In this document: positions 47,059 through 55,262 of the stretch, piece by piece
How positions within the stretch are numbered: position 1 is the first letter of the stretch
Layout: each line of letters opens with the position of its first letter
NCBI RefSeq assembly: GCF_003363155.1
Contig: NZ_QRBE01000017.1
Span: 1 to 64,000, forward strand
Length of the DNA stretch: 64,000 bases
Source: Dyella monticola
GTDB taxonomy: Bacteria; Pseudomonadota; Gammaproteobacteria; Xanthomonadales; Rhodanobacteraceae
Reading direction: 5' to 3'
Program-made: the position numbers and the translations under genes
The notes under the pieces: model-generated
What the model saw: the letters and a program-made list of their open reading frames with translations, nothing else
Told to the model about the DNA's origin: nothing
The model's database searches: none

Positions 47059-47931
47059 ATGAGAACGAGCCAAGGTTTCACCTTCGAAAGCTTCCAACGC
47101 TGGCGTCGATCGTTCGAGATCGGCTTCTGGCTCGCGTTTTTCGCCGTCAACACCGTGTTCAACGGGATGGTGGCGGTGATGGACCATCGAGGTGTCCCGC
47201 GCTGGGAGCCATGGACGTGGGAGGCCAGCAGCGGCGTGGTGATGCTGGCGCTGATACCGGCCATGGTTTGGGCTTCGCGTCGTTGGCCCATTCGTTTGGA
47301 CAACTGGCAGCGAAATCTGCCACGGCATCTGGTCTACAGCGTTCTATTCAGCATGCTGCATGTCGGCGGCATGGTCGCGCTGCGCAAGCTTGTCTATGTG
47401 ATGGCGGGCCAGCGTTACGTCGTCGGCCCCTGGCTGCCGGACTTCGGCTATGAGTATCTGAAGGACATACGTTCGTACTTTTGGATACTCGTCGCCATCG
47501 CCTTGTACCGGTTCTGGGTGATGCGTTTTCAAGGCGAAGCCAGCTTGCTCGCTGAGCCGGATGTCGGGCCACCGGTGGAATCGCTCGAACAGCCCGAGCG
47601 CTTCCTGGTACGCAAACTCGGCAAGGAGTTTCTATTGGCCGCCCGCGAGATCGAATGGCTGCAGGCGTCGGGCAATTACGTCAATCTACATGTGCGCGGT
47701 CGCGACTATCCTTTGCGCGCCACTATGACGAGCATCGAGGCGCGGCTGGATACGCACCGCTTCGTGCGTGTGCATCGCAGCTATGTCATCAACTTGGATT
47801 TTCTGGTCGAGATCGAGCCGCTGGAAACCGGTGATGCGCGCCTGTCCATGCGCGACGACATGAAAATTCCATGCAGCCGGCGTTATCGCGCCAGCCTGCG
47901 CGAGCGCTTCGGCCAGCCTGCGGCGGTATAG
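47059..47931 (+). CDS. membrane-bound LytTR-family transcriptional regulator
   Basis: A 290-aa regulator. Residues 15-165 contain about four membrane helices (EIGFWLAFFAVNTVFNGMVAV, SSGVVMLALIPAMVWA, HLVYSVLFSMLHVGGMVALRKLVYVM, YFWILVAIALYRFWVM). Residues 195-285 are a LytTR DNA-binding domain (IEWLQASGNYVNLHVRGRDYPLRATMTSIEARL; FVRVHRSYVINLDFLVEIEP). It has no receiver domain, so signal sensing probably occurs through the membrane part. No kinase gene is adjacent. Monocistronic, upstream of the T6SS cassette but on the opposite strand. Confidence 0.88.
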   Translation: MRTSQGFTFESFQRWRRSFEIGFWLAFFAVNTVFNGMVAVMDHRGVPRWEPWTWEASSGVVMLALIPAMVWASRRWPIRLDNWQRNLPRHLVYSVLFSMLHVGGMVALRKLVYVMAGQRYVVGPWLPDFGYEYLKDIRSYFWILVAIALYRFWVMRFQGEASLLAEPDVGPPVESLEQPERFLVRKLGKEFLLAAREIEWLQASGNYVNLHVRGRDYPLRATMTSIEARLDTHRFVRVHRSYVINLDFLVEIEPLETGDARLSMRDDMKIPCSRRYRASLRERFGQPAAV

Positions 47932-48108
47932 CCGCATGTTTTATCGCTGTCGACCGCGCCTTTTCCAATCGAGGGTTGCCTATATCGTCAATTGGATGGT
48001 CATGCACAGAGCGTCTGCGGCAGAAGCGTTGTTATGACCCAACGGAAAAGCGTCGTCGCTGCATGGCGGGCCTGGTTGATTTCATTAGACGGCGACGTTT
48101 ATTGCTGA

Positions 48109-48381
48109 CTAGCGACCAATTCGATAATGCCGCCAAAGCCTTATAACGGCCCTATATGCAAGGATGGTAACGACAAGGTCGATAGTTGCGAATCCAAAAA
48201 TGTAAAGATCGTCGGGATCTCGTATCCCCAGTTTTTCTGAAAGCAAAAACAATATGTTTTGCTGATCGGGAGGCATGGGCACCGGATAGGTATGCACAAA
48301 TCGGAGCGCAAGATCGTAAAGGCCAATGAATAAGATTGCCCTGACAATGATTGCCAGAAACTTACGGGCAAGTGCCACCAT
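48109..48381 (-). CDS. small membrane protein, candidate T6SS immunity protein
   Basis: A 90-aa protein with two hydrophobic segments (FLAIIVRAILFIGLYDLALRF; YIFGFATIDLVVTILAYRAVI) flanked by basic residues and a loop facing the periplasm that contains acidic and Pro residues. It overlaps the 3' end of the effector gene by about 20 bases, the arrangement expected for an effector/immunity pair, where translational coupling protects the producer from self-intoxication. I recognise no family by sequence. The start is the ATG at 48381; a TTG at 48396 is an alternative. Confidence 0.7.
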   Translation of the reverse strand: MVALARKFLAIIVRAILFIGLYDLALRFVHTYPVPMPPDQQNILFLLSEKLGIRDPDDLYIFGFATIDLVVTILAYRAVIRLWRHYRIGR

Positions 48382-48880
48382 ATGCAATGACCTCAATCAA
48401 GCCGTATGCGCTCAGCGTGGAATTGCCAGCGGGTATCATGCTTGTATTTAGAAACGCTCTGCGGATGGTTTGAAAATCGGAATAGCTTGACAGGGTGATG
48501 CATCCCAACGATATGCCGCGTCCTCCCATGGGGTGTAGTCGAAAATTGCCGCGCTCAACCCCATCGACCCAGGTGTAGTCATCAATTTTGCTGTCATCTC
48601 GATACAGTGCGAACCATTCGTCTCGGTGTGGCGAAGGTCCCAAACGTGAACCGGCAGCATCTTTTACCCATGCTATGGCGCGCGAACGTATGCCACCCAT
48701 AGGACGATCAACAACCCAATACCGACTAGTTGGAATAGGGCCATTATCCGGAACGGCCGTACACCCACCTCTGTTGCGGTATATGTTATTCCCCGAAAAA
48801 GCTTGGAACGCTCCCACTCCAAAGATAGTCAAAGTCAACACTGGCTTGTTGTCGATGATAAATTTCCCTTGCAACGCCAT
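48362..48880 (-). CDS. Tlde1-like T6SS effector (DUF2778, L,D-transpeptidase fold)
   Basis: A 172-aa protein. The C-terminal half has the motif RLHPMGGRGISLGCITL, with His116, Ser124 and Cys127, matching the L,D-transpeptidase-like catalytic pattern of the DUF2778/Tlde1 family. Family members are delivered by T6SS into the periplasm of rival cells and cut or exchange peptidoglycan tetrapeptides. It has no signal peptide, as expected of a T6SS substrate. The start is the ATG at 48880, set by GGAGG; a TTG at 48895 lies upstream of that site. The gene directly follows hcp (18 bases). Confidence 0.85.
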   Translation of the reverse strand: MALQGKFIIDNKPVLTLTIFGVGAFQAFSGNNIYRNRGGCTAVPDNGPIPTSRYWVVDRPMGGIRSRAIAWVKDAAGSRLGPSPHRDEWFALYRDDSKIDDYTWVDGVERGNFRLHPMGGRGISLGCITLSSYSDFQTIRRAFLNTSMIPAGNSTLSAYGLIEVIAYGGTCP

Positions 48881-48898
48881 TGGACGTCCCTCCAATAA

Positions 48899-49381
48899 TT
48901 AACGGTCACTCCATGCATCAGTGAATTTGATGTTGCCGTCTGTGTAGCGCCATGTGATTCGCTCATACATCAGCGAAATAGATTCCATATGGTTGATTTC
49001 GGAAGTGCCTGCCATTTTTGTGTTTGGGATGCCGGGACTGACCCCGGTAACTTTTACGTTTTCGAGCAGCATGATGAAATACACTTCCTCCCGGCCTGAA
49101 TGGTCGATGCGGTACCAGCGTAGTTCTGCTGACTTCAGGGTTTGCCCTCTGGCGACAGCCTTATAGAGGTAGAGCGATGACGCATCGAATTCCTTTTCCA
49201 CATTCATCGGTGCATGCATCCGGGTGCCGGTGATCTTTCCGTCATTACCGCCGACCGGAAGGTTAAGTCCGTGACTGAAGCCAATCACTTCGATGCTTCC
49301 TTCTCGCCCACTTACCGTCGAAGAACCTCTGATGTCCGCACCACCGTCATCTTTCAACCAAAGATATGCCGGAATTGCCAT
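48899..49381 (-). CDS. hcp: Hcp family T6SS tube protein
   Basis: A 160-aa secreted ring-forming protein that stacks into the inner tube of the type VI system. The N-terminal AYLWLKDDGGADIRGSS (usually yxKldGIkGeS), the central GKITGTRMHAPMNVEKEFDASSLYLYKA and the C-terminal ISLMYERITWRY match the family. Hcp often carries small effectors inside its lumen, and here the next gene encodes one. The gene is first in a three-gene unit (hcp, effector, small membrane protein) with no vgrG, tssB or other core gene in the window. Confidence 0.88.
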   Translation of the reverse strand: MAIPAYLWLKDDGGADIRGSSTVSGREGSIEVIGFSHGLNLPVGGNDGKITGTRMHAPMNVEKEFDASSLYLYKAVARGQTLKSAELRWYRIDHSGREEVYFIMLLENVKVTGVSPGIPNTKMAGTSEINHMESISLMYERITWRYTDGNIKFTDAWSDR

Positions 49382-49768
49382 GCTCTTTTCCTTCTATGGT
49401 TTCGAGATCTATTAGAGAAGGGCAAAATTGGCAGGCTTGCCGTCTTCTGCATAGCAACATTTTCTGATTGCTGTGTGGGTGAAACGGCATTCGCGCCATG
49501 CATTTGTCATCAGCGGATGGTGTTCAGAGATTGCCAGGTGGAATTTCGCACGCATCGGAAGGTCCTCTAATCAATCCATTTGACTCGGCAAAAACGGCGG
49601 CTTGCCTGCGATGAGCTCCTGATTGAGCTCTTAGACCGTTTCTTGACATGGCTTCATCGGTGTGGCGGCGAAGTTCGATCTCGATGTCGCCGGATTCATC
49701 GACGCGTGGTTGCGCCGGGCTGGCGGCTCGTTTCAAGCTACAGGCCTATCTTCCCTGGGATGTGAGCC
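49382..49768. other. intergenic region upstream of hcp with possible coding remnant
   Basis: This 387-base gap separates hcp from the lipoprotein gene. On the plus strand, at about 49630-49770, one frame reads FIGVAAKFDLDVAGFIDAWL... then RRAGGSF to a stop. It looks like the 3' end of a real gene whose start is missing. I see no promoter that I can support. Confidence 0.3.
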
Positions 49769-50500
49769 ATGATCCGTATGCCTTTGCGCCATGTTCTTGT
49801 TGCCAGTGCCGCGTGCGGCTGGTTGCTGCTGGCCGCCTGCTCGCAGGATCAGAACAACCCCTCGCCGCAGGATGCCGCCAAGGCGCAGGCGCAGCAGATG
49901 GCAGCGGAGGCCAACCAGGAATTGCAGAGCTATCGCCAGATGCTTGGGATGAAGAACGATGAGATGGCCGTGCAACTCGGCCAGCAGATCGTCCAGCAAT
50001 TCCCCAACAGCCCGGCCGCCAAGGAAGTGCAGCAGACCTTGCCGCAAGTCGAGCAGCGTTGGAAGGAAGAGAGCGAAAAGCACCGCCTGGCAGCACTGTG
50101 GACATACCAGGTCGGCCCGATGGAGGGTGGTACCCAGTCCACCGCCAGTCTCTACAGCACGCGTCCTTCAGGCGATCGCGCGGTGCGATTGGTGCTGCGC
50201 CGCCATACCCAATGGGGGCAAAGCGTGTTCCTGTTCGGCAGCGGTCATGGCTTTGTCTGCAAGGGTAACTGTGTCATCCAGGCCAAGTTCGATGACAAGC
50301 CGCATCCGCTGCGCGCCTTCCTGCCGACCACGGGAGAGCCGGCGATGTTCATCCGCGATGACAAGCCCTTCATCGCCGCCATGGAAAAGGCCAAGCGCAT
50401 CACCATGGACGTGGAAATGCAGGATGGCGACAAGCTGGAGCTGGTATTCGAAACGGGAGGCTACGATCCGTCCAAATGGCAACCGGTCGGCAAGAAATAG
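49769..50500 (+). CDS. hypothetical lipoprotein
   Basis: A 243-aa protein with a lipobox (AACGWLLLAACSQ; Cys25 lipidated). The mature part begins with a helical, Ala/Gln-rich repeat-like segment (EANQELQSYRQMLGMKNDEMAVQLGQQIVQQFPNSPAAKEVQQTLPQVEQRW) resembling a TPR, followed by a beta-rich domain with a Cys pair (FVCKGNCVI). No family with known function recognised. The DUF6491 lipoprotein gene follows 59 bases later and may be co-transcribed. Confidence 0.75.
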   Translation: MIRMPLRHVLVASAACGWLLLAACSQDQNNPSPQDAAKAQAQQMAAEANQELQSYRQMLGMKNDEMAVQLGQQIVQQFPNSPAAKEVQQTLPQVEQRWKEESEKHRLAALWTYQVGPMEGGTQSTASLYSTRPSGDRAVRLVLRRHTQWGQSVFLFGSGHGFVCKGNCVIQAKFDDKPHPLRAFLPTTGEPAMFIRDDKPFIAAMEKAKRITMDVEMQDGDKLELVFETGGYDPSKWQPVGKK

Positions 50501-50559
50501 TGCACTGATGACGCGCTCGCGCGTTAGGTCGCTTACGGCCCATCACGGAGGCAGGTGTC

Positions 50560-51033
50560 ATGTCGAAGTTGCAGGTTCTGGCCGGGTCACTGCTGAGCGT
50601 GGTGCTGGCAGCGTGTTCGAGTGTGCCTTACGCGCAGCGTTTGCAGCAGCGCCAGCAGGCCTACAACGCGGCCGCTGGCACGCCGGTACGCAGCTTCCGT
50701 CTGGTATTGGGCATGCAGATCTACTCATGGGAACCGCTGAGTGAAACCCAGCTGGTGGTCTATACGCTGCCCCAAAAGGCTTATCTCCTGGACGTGTGGC
50801 CCTGCAACAACCTTACCTTCACCAACGTCATTGGACTGACCAGTTTCGCCAATACCGTGCAAACCGGTTACGACAAGGTGCTGGCGGGACGGCCGTATAT
50901 CCCGTGCATGATCAAGCAGATTCGCCCGGTGGACCTGGCCCAATTCAAGCTCGATAAGGAAGGGCAGCGGCACATGGACAGCGTGCCGCGTAGCAACGCC
51001 GGCAATGCCCCGGCGAGCAGCGGCGGAACATAA
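50560..51033 (+). CDS. DUF6491 family lipoprotein
   Basis: A 157-aa protein with lipobox SVVLAACSS (Cys19). The mature domain carries the family pattern: a strand with QIYSWEPLSETQLVVYTLPQKAYLLDVWPCNNL, then an ILGLTS-like block, and CMIKQIRPVD near the end; two Cys (in WPCNNL and PCMIKQ) may form a disulfide. Function unknown; frequent in Xanthomonadales. The start is the ATG at 50560. Probably anchored to the inner face of the outer membrane. Confidence 0.78.
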   Translation: MSKLQVLAGSLLSVVLAACSSVPYAQRLQQRQQAYNAAAGTPVRSFRLVLGMQIYSWEPLSETQLVVYTLPQKAYLLDVWPCNNLTFTNVIGLTSFANTVQTGYDKVLAGRPYIPCMIKQIRPVDLAQFKLDKEGQRHMDSVPRSNAGNAPASSGGT

Positions 51034-51110
51034 GGAGCTCTACGCAAGCCGGGAGCGTGAGGCTGTTGCTTCGCGCGTGAGCGATAGCCTCACCATACTG
51101 AACGCCCACC

Positions 51111-51932
51111 TCAGTGCAGGAACAGTTTCTGGCTGATCCGGGCCAGTGGTTTTTCCATCGCCTGCTGCAAGCGCGGTGGCAAGTTCAGTGGCTTGAGCAG
51201 CATTTTCACCGACATCTCGGCCGGGATGTGCCTTCGCAGCAATGTCAACGCGGGGTCGGCCACTTTCCGGAACTGCTCCTGGTCGTCCTTGTAATGCGGA
51301 TAGCACTGGTTGAAGACGTGGCGCATCGCGATGTCGCTGTCTTCGTTCTTGACTTCGTTGGCGCGGCGAAGGATGGCGCGCAACACTTTGTAGCGGCCCA
51401 GCTGTTCCTGCTCGCGGTAGCGCAGGAAGGCTTGGTAGAAGTGCTTGTAGTGGCGCACTTCATCACTCTTGATGTGACTGGTGAGCTGCTTGAGCACCGG
51501 CTCGTCGGCGATGTCGTTCAAGGCGCGGTAGAGGCTGGCGGTACCCGTCTCCACCACACAGCGCGCGGCCAGTTCAAGACAGCGCGAGGGCTCGAGCTGT
51601 TCGGTCGTGCACAGTGCGCCGTAATCTTTCCAGAAGGCCTGAAAGCCGGCGTCCCAATCGAACTCCGGCCACACGTGGCGCACGTATGCAGCCAGCGCGC
51701 GACCGTGTTGCATTTCTTCGTGTTCCCAGTGGTCGCGCAACCAGGCCTGCAGCTCCAGGTCGCCCTGGAAGTGGTCGATCAGGTTATGGGTGTAGAGGTC
51801 CGAACCGCTTTCGACGAATGAGGCGCTGCAAAGCAGCATGAATAGCTTTTCGTCATGCCGCACACGGGCAACGTCGATGTCGGCGAAATTCAGGCTTTCC
51901 AGAGTCCATGGAAGGACGGTGCTGTAGTCCAC
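51111..51932 (-). CDS. ferritin-like domain-containing protein
   Basis: A 273-aa helical protein of the ferritin-like fold. Candidate carboxylate-bridged iron ligands are in LRDHWEHEEMQHGRALAAYV (Glu and ExxH), ARCVVETGTASLYRALND and HIKSDEVRHYKHFYQAFL (DExRH), the two-motif pattern of diiron four-helix bundles. The pairing EExxH ... DExRH suggests an oxidase or oxygenase rather than storage. Start uncertain: the GTG at 51932 or a TTG at 51950. Monocistronic. Confidence 0.78.
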   Translation of the reverse strand: MDYSTVLPWTLESLNFADIDVARVRHDEKLFMLLCSASFVESGSDLYTHNLIDHFQGDLELQAWLRDHWEHEEMQHGRALAAYVRHVWPEFDWDAGFQAFWKDYGALCTTEQLEPSRCLELAARCVVETGTASLYRALNDIADEPVLKQLTSHIKSDEVRHYKHFYQAFLRYREQEQLGRYKVLRAILRRANEVKNEDSDIAMRHVFNQCYPHYKDDQEQFRKVADPALTLLRRHIPAEMSVKMLLKPLNLPPRLQQAMEKPLARISQKLFLH

Positions 51933-52037
51933 GTGGCGGTTCCCGTGCAAAAAAGGCTATCTGACCTGTGACAGATCAGGGACAACAGCATAAACGGTGA
52001 ACGCTGATCCGGATTAATGCAAGCCGACCTGCCGCGG

Positions 52038-52460
52038 CTAGCGGATCACCGTAACCGGGACGTGGGCGCCGGCCAGGACATCCTCCGATACCGACCCCAA
52101 CAGCCAGCGGGCGAGGGCACCTCGGCCAGTATGCCCAATCACGATATGGTCGATGTCCGGATGCTGCCGGACCTGGTTGAGCAGGACGTCGCCCGGTGAA
52201 CCATGGGTGATTTCCAGATCCACGCGCTCATCGGCGGCTTCCGGCGCGATGGCGCGTAGTTCGCTCCACAGTTCCTGGGTGCGATGGCGCGATTCGTCCG
52301 TGATCATCAGCGAGCAGGCATCGGCGCCGCCCTGGGTGACCTGGAGCACGTAGACGACTCGTACACGGCCACCGCTGTCGCGAGCCAGTTCCGCGGCAAA
52401 GCGAAAGGCGCGTCGCGCCGAATCAGAACTGTCATAGCCAACCAGCGAATACTTGGGCAT
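52038..52460 (-). CDS. universal stress protein, UspA family
   Basis: A 140-aa protein with an N-terminal YSLVGYDSSDSARRAFRFAAELA and the C-terminal ATP-binding loop GHTGRGALARWLLGSVSEDVLAGAHVPVTVI, i.e. the G-x2-G-x9-G-[ST] motif. Such proteins bind ATP and help stress survival. The start is the ATG at 52460 directly behind GGAGGAAACC. Confidence 0.92.
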   Translation of the reverse strand: MPKYSLVGYDSSDSARRAFRFAAELARDSGGRVRVVYVLQVTQGGADACSLMITDESRHRTQELWSELRAIAPEAADERVDLEITHGSPGDVLLNQVRQHPDIDHIVIGHTGRGALARWLLGSVSEDVLAGAHVPVTVIR

Positions 52461-52679
52461 GGTTTCCTCCGCACTGCGCCGGAGTGGAATCAAGTGTGCG
52501 CGGCGCATTGTTAGTTAATCATCAAGCCCATGAAAAGCACAGGCGGGTCTGTGCACGCTAGCCTCACAACCACCTGCCGAAACTGAATGCCCGCGCGATT
52601 TTTGGCGGTTTATTCAGATCTCTACGCTAAAACTTGAACCACGGCATGGATGACCATGCCATTGCAAGGAGAGACCCTT

Positions 52680-53135
52680 ATGAGCAAGCGAACCCTCCGA
52701 TTGACGGCCGGCCTTCTGTGCGCAGGGATGATCTGTGGTTTTTCCGCCGCCCCGGCGCACGCGGGCAAGGCGCCGGTGAAATGCCATCTGACTTACAGCC
52801 TGTCGGGCTGGTCGGCGATCTACCAGCATGCCGAAGGTCGCGGCCATGTCCGCTGCGATGACGGACAGAGTGCGTCGGTCAGCATCAGCGTGCACGGTGG
52901 TGGCCTGACGGCAGGCAAGTTCCACGTGACGGGTCACGGCGATATCAGCAATGTCTATGGCATCAAGGATGTCTACGGCGACTACGTGCAAGCGGGTGCA
53001 TCGGCCGGTGCGGTACGCAGCGGTACCGCGCAAGTATTGACCAAGGGCACGACGTCCATTGCCCTCAGTGGTACGGGTGAAGGCTGGAACATCGGCGTAG
53101 CCATCGACGGGTTCACCATCAAGCCCGTGCAATAA
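52680..53135 (+). CDS. hypothetical exported protein, glycine-rich beta domain
   Basis: A 151-aa protein with a clear signal peptide (LLCAGMICGFSAAPAHA, cleavage after AHA). The mature part has a Cys pair (KCHLTY and HVRCDDGQ, probably a disulfide) and repeated short Gly-rich strands. It ends in a predicted amphipathic beta structure (GEGWNIGVAIDGF) that could pack as a barrel in the outer membrane. The start is the ATG at 52680. Function unknown. It ends at a strong terminator. Confidence 0.75.
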   Translation: MSKRTLRLTAGLLCAGMICGFSAAPAHAGKAPVKCHLTYSLSGWSAIYQHAEGRGHVRCDDGQSASVSISVHGGGLTAGKFHVTGHGDISNVYGIKDVYGDYVQAGASAGAVRSGTAQVLTKGTTSIALSGTGEGWNIGVAIDGFTIKPVQ

Positions 53136-53160
53136 CCCGGCACCCTACGTTTGCTGTTCG

Positions 53161-53190
53161 ATGAAAGGCGCCTGCGGGCGCCTTTCATTT
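53161..53190 (+). terminator. hairpin terminator after exported protein gene
   Basis: A perfect 12-bp stem with loop TGCG, ATGAAAGGCGCC / GGCGCCTTTCAT (53161-53188), followed by TTT. It separates the preceding gene from the peroxiredoxin gene. Confidence 0.7.
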
Positions 53191-53257
53191 GTGCGCCTGC
53201 ATGGGATGCTCGGGGCATCCTATACTCCTGGCATTGTCTACCTTCGGAGCCACCTCC

Positions 53258-53806
53258 ATGCATCGTCGATGGGCCTTGCTCATGGTCATCGGCCTGATCG
53301 GCCTGTTGTCGTTTCCCGCGCTTGGCGGCGTTCATGGCGGCAATCCGCAGGTGGGCCAGGACGCTCCTGCTTTTCGCCTGCAAGACCAGCTTGGGCATTG
53401 GCGCGGGCCGGCCGATTACCACGGGCACTGGCTGGTGCTGTATTTCTATCCGAAAGATTTCACGCCCGGGTGCACCACTGAGGTATGCACCTTCCGCGAT
53501 GACATCGCCAAGCTGCGTCAGGCCGGTGCGAACGTGATCGGCGTGAGCCTGGACGATGTGAAATCGCACGCCGGATTCGCCGCGAAATACCATGTACCGT
53601 TTCCCTTGTTGGCCGACGCCAACCGTCAAGTTGCCATCCGCTACGGCGTACTTACCTCCGTGGTGGGCTTCCATTTCGCCAAGCGCACGACCTTCCTGAT
53701 CGCCCCGAACGGCAAGATCGCCAAGATCTACCGGGACGTGGACCCGAAAGAAAACGCAGCGCAAGTGCTCAGCGATCTCAACAACCTGAAAAAGGCTGCC
53801 ACCTGA
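53258..53806 (+). CDS. periplasmic Bcp-type peroxiredoxin
   Basis: A 182-aa thiol peroxidase of the Bcp/PrxQ group. Peroxidatic Cys72 in FTPGCTTEVCTF and resolving Cys77, five residues on, are the atypical 2-Cys pattern. Unlike cytoplasmic Bcp, it has a signal peptide (LLMVIGLIGLLSFPALG), placing it in the periplasm. The start is the ATG at 53258. The next gene begins on the last base of its stop codon (TGATG), so the two are translationally coupled. Confidence 0.9.
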   Translation: MHRRWALLMVIGLIGLLSFPALGGVHGGNPQVGQDAPAFRLQDQLGHWRGPADYHGHWLVLYFYPKDFTPGCTTEVCTFRDDIAKLRQAGANVIGVSLDDVKSHAGFAAKYHVPFPLLADANRQVAIRYGVLTSVVGFHFAKRTTFLIAPNGKIAKIYRDVDPKENAAQVLSDLNNLKKAAT

Positions 53807-54333
53807 TGGTGATCTCCCGCTTCGAAACGAGTCCGCGCAAAAGCTCCGGCTTCGCATGGTGGCGCATGCTGACATGGCTGTTGCTACTGCTGGCGGGCTT
53901 TGGTGGCGTGCAGTACATCCACCATGCGCAGCAGATATGGGGGGTATTGCAAAACGTGCCCGCCGACGACACCGCCAGCGCCAGCGCGCTCCACGGTATG
54001 CTCCGCTGGGATCTGGTTTATCTGGGCGCAGCGTTGGTGGTGATCATCGCCTGCGCCGGATGCATCCTGCGGCAAGCATGGGCGCGTTCGGTATTGCGTG
54101 TGATTGCGCTTCTTCTGTGCGTATGGGTTGCCTATCGCGGTGCCCTGTTGTGGCACCAGTGGGATGCGCTCGGTCAGTTGAACGGCACCGCTATTACCTC
54201 GTTGACTGATCTCAAGCGTGTGCTGCGGATCAGCCTTGCGCTACACACAGTGGCAGTACCCGTGCTCCTGTGGCTGGCCTGGCAGCTCGGGCAGCCGGCC
54301 GTACGGCTGCAATTTCGCCCGCGTGCAGGCTGA
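53806..54333 (+). CDS. hypothetical membrane protein coupled to peroxiredoxin
   Basis: A 175-aa protein with four hydrophobic segments (LTWLLLLLAGFGGVQYI; LVYLGAALVVIIACAGCIL; VLRVIALLLCVWVAYRGALLW; LHTVAVPVLLWLAWQL). It has no recognised family. Its start overlaps the peroxiredoxin stop by one base, so it may be a membrane partner for that enzyme, for example an electron donor, although only three Cys are present and no CxxC motif is seen. Function unknown. Confidence 0.7.
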   Translation: MVISRFETSPRKSSGFAWWRMLTWLLLLLAGFGGVQYIHHAQQIWGVLQNVPADDTASASALHGMLRWDLVYLGAALVVIIACAGCILRQAWARSVLRVIALLLCVWVAYRGALLWHQWDALGQLNGTAITSLTDLKRVLRISLALHTVAVPVLLWLAWQLGQPAVRLQFRPRAG

Positions 54334-54396
54334 TTCAGCGGCGGTTATCGCGTTGCGCTCTATCGGTGGCTTCCTTGAACCTGGGAGAAACCGCTT

Positions 54397-55149
54397 ATGC
54401 GCATCCACTGTCTGCTTGCCGTTGCAGCGCTGGCGCTTGCCTGCGGTGACGTGCATGCGCAGGATCTGTCGAAGGTTTGTCACGCCACCAGCAGTTACGA
54501 TCTCACGCTGCAACCGGGCCGATTGATCTTCGATCGCGCGGCGCCCGCGCCCACACGCGTGGTGATCGGTGCGGGCAGCTTGCAGACCGACGGTCAAACC
54601 GTGCCGCTCAATGAGGAAGATCAAGATCGCCTCGTGCTATTCCAGCGCGAGTTGCGTGCGTTGGTTCCACGCGTAAAGGCGGTGGCGCAGCGCGGGGTGG
54701 ATCTTTCGCTGCAGGCCATCGCGCAGGAATCGGACACGCTCAATCTCGACGCCGACACACGTGCCCAACTGCAGCAACGCCTGCAAGCCGAAGCCGTGGA
54801 GCTTCATCAGCGCGTGGCCGCCAGTCAGAGTACGCATGATTGGCACGGTGACACCGCAAACCAGTACGCCAACAAGGTGATCGGCGATATCGCGCCGCTG
54901 GTTGCCTCGGCCCTGGGGCAGCAGGCCCTCAGCGCGGCGATGAGTGGGGACCTGCAACAGGCCGCCACGTTGCGCGACCGGGCGGCCAATCTCGCCGACG
55001 GCTTCCAGCCCCGTCTGCAGCAGCGACTGCAGGTGTTGCGGCCGCAAATCCAGGCCCTATGCCCGGATATTCAACGACTGGCCCAATTGCAGGACGGTCT
55101 TCGTGCCAGCAATGGACGGTTGCTTAACCTCGTCCAGGTCGGCCAGTGA
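54397..55149 (+). CDS. DUF2884 (YggN-like) family exported protein, copy 1
   Basis: A 250-aa protein with a signal peptide (AVAALALACGDVHAQD) and the DUF2884 pattern: CHATSSYDLTLQPGRLIF at the N-terminus, LVPRVKAVAQRGVDLSLQAI in the middle, and the C-terminal LCPDIQRLAQLQDGLR. The first and last Cys of the mature domain are probably bonded. Function unknown. A second, longer copy lies at 59628-60428. It follows the peroxiredoxin pair by 63 bases. Confidence 0.82.
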   Translation: MRIHCLLAVAALALACGDVHAQDLSKVCHATSSYDLTLQPGRLIFDRAAPAPTRVVIGAGSLQTDGQTVPLNEEDQDRLVLFQRELRALVPRVKAVAQRGVDLSLQAIAQESDTLNLDADTRAQLQQRLQAEAVELHQRVAASQSTHDWHGDTANQYANKVIGDIAPLVASALGQQALSAAMSGDLQQAATLRDRAANLADGFQPRLQQRLQVLRPQIQALCPDIQRLAQLQDGLRASNGRLLNLVQVGQ

Positions 55150-55262
55150 AACGCCGGCTGAGTGAAAACCCTTTATGACAGTAGGATTTAGCCGCGGCTA
55201 AGTAGGTGTCCTGCAGCATAAGCGTCAGTTTACAGACAGCGCCCAAATAGGAGACCACGTAG

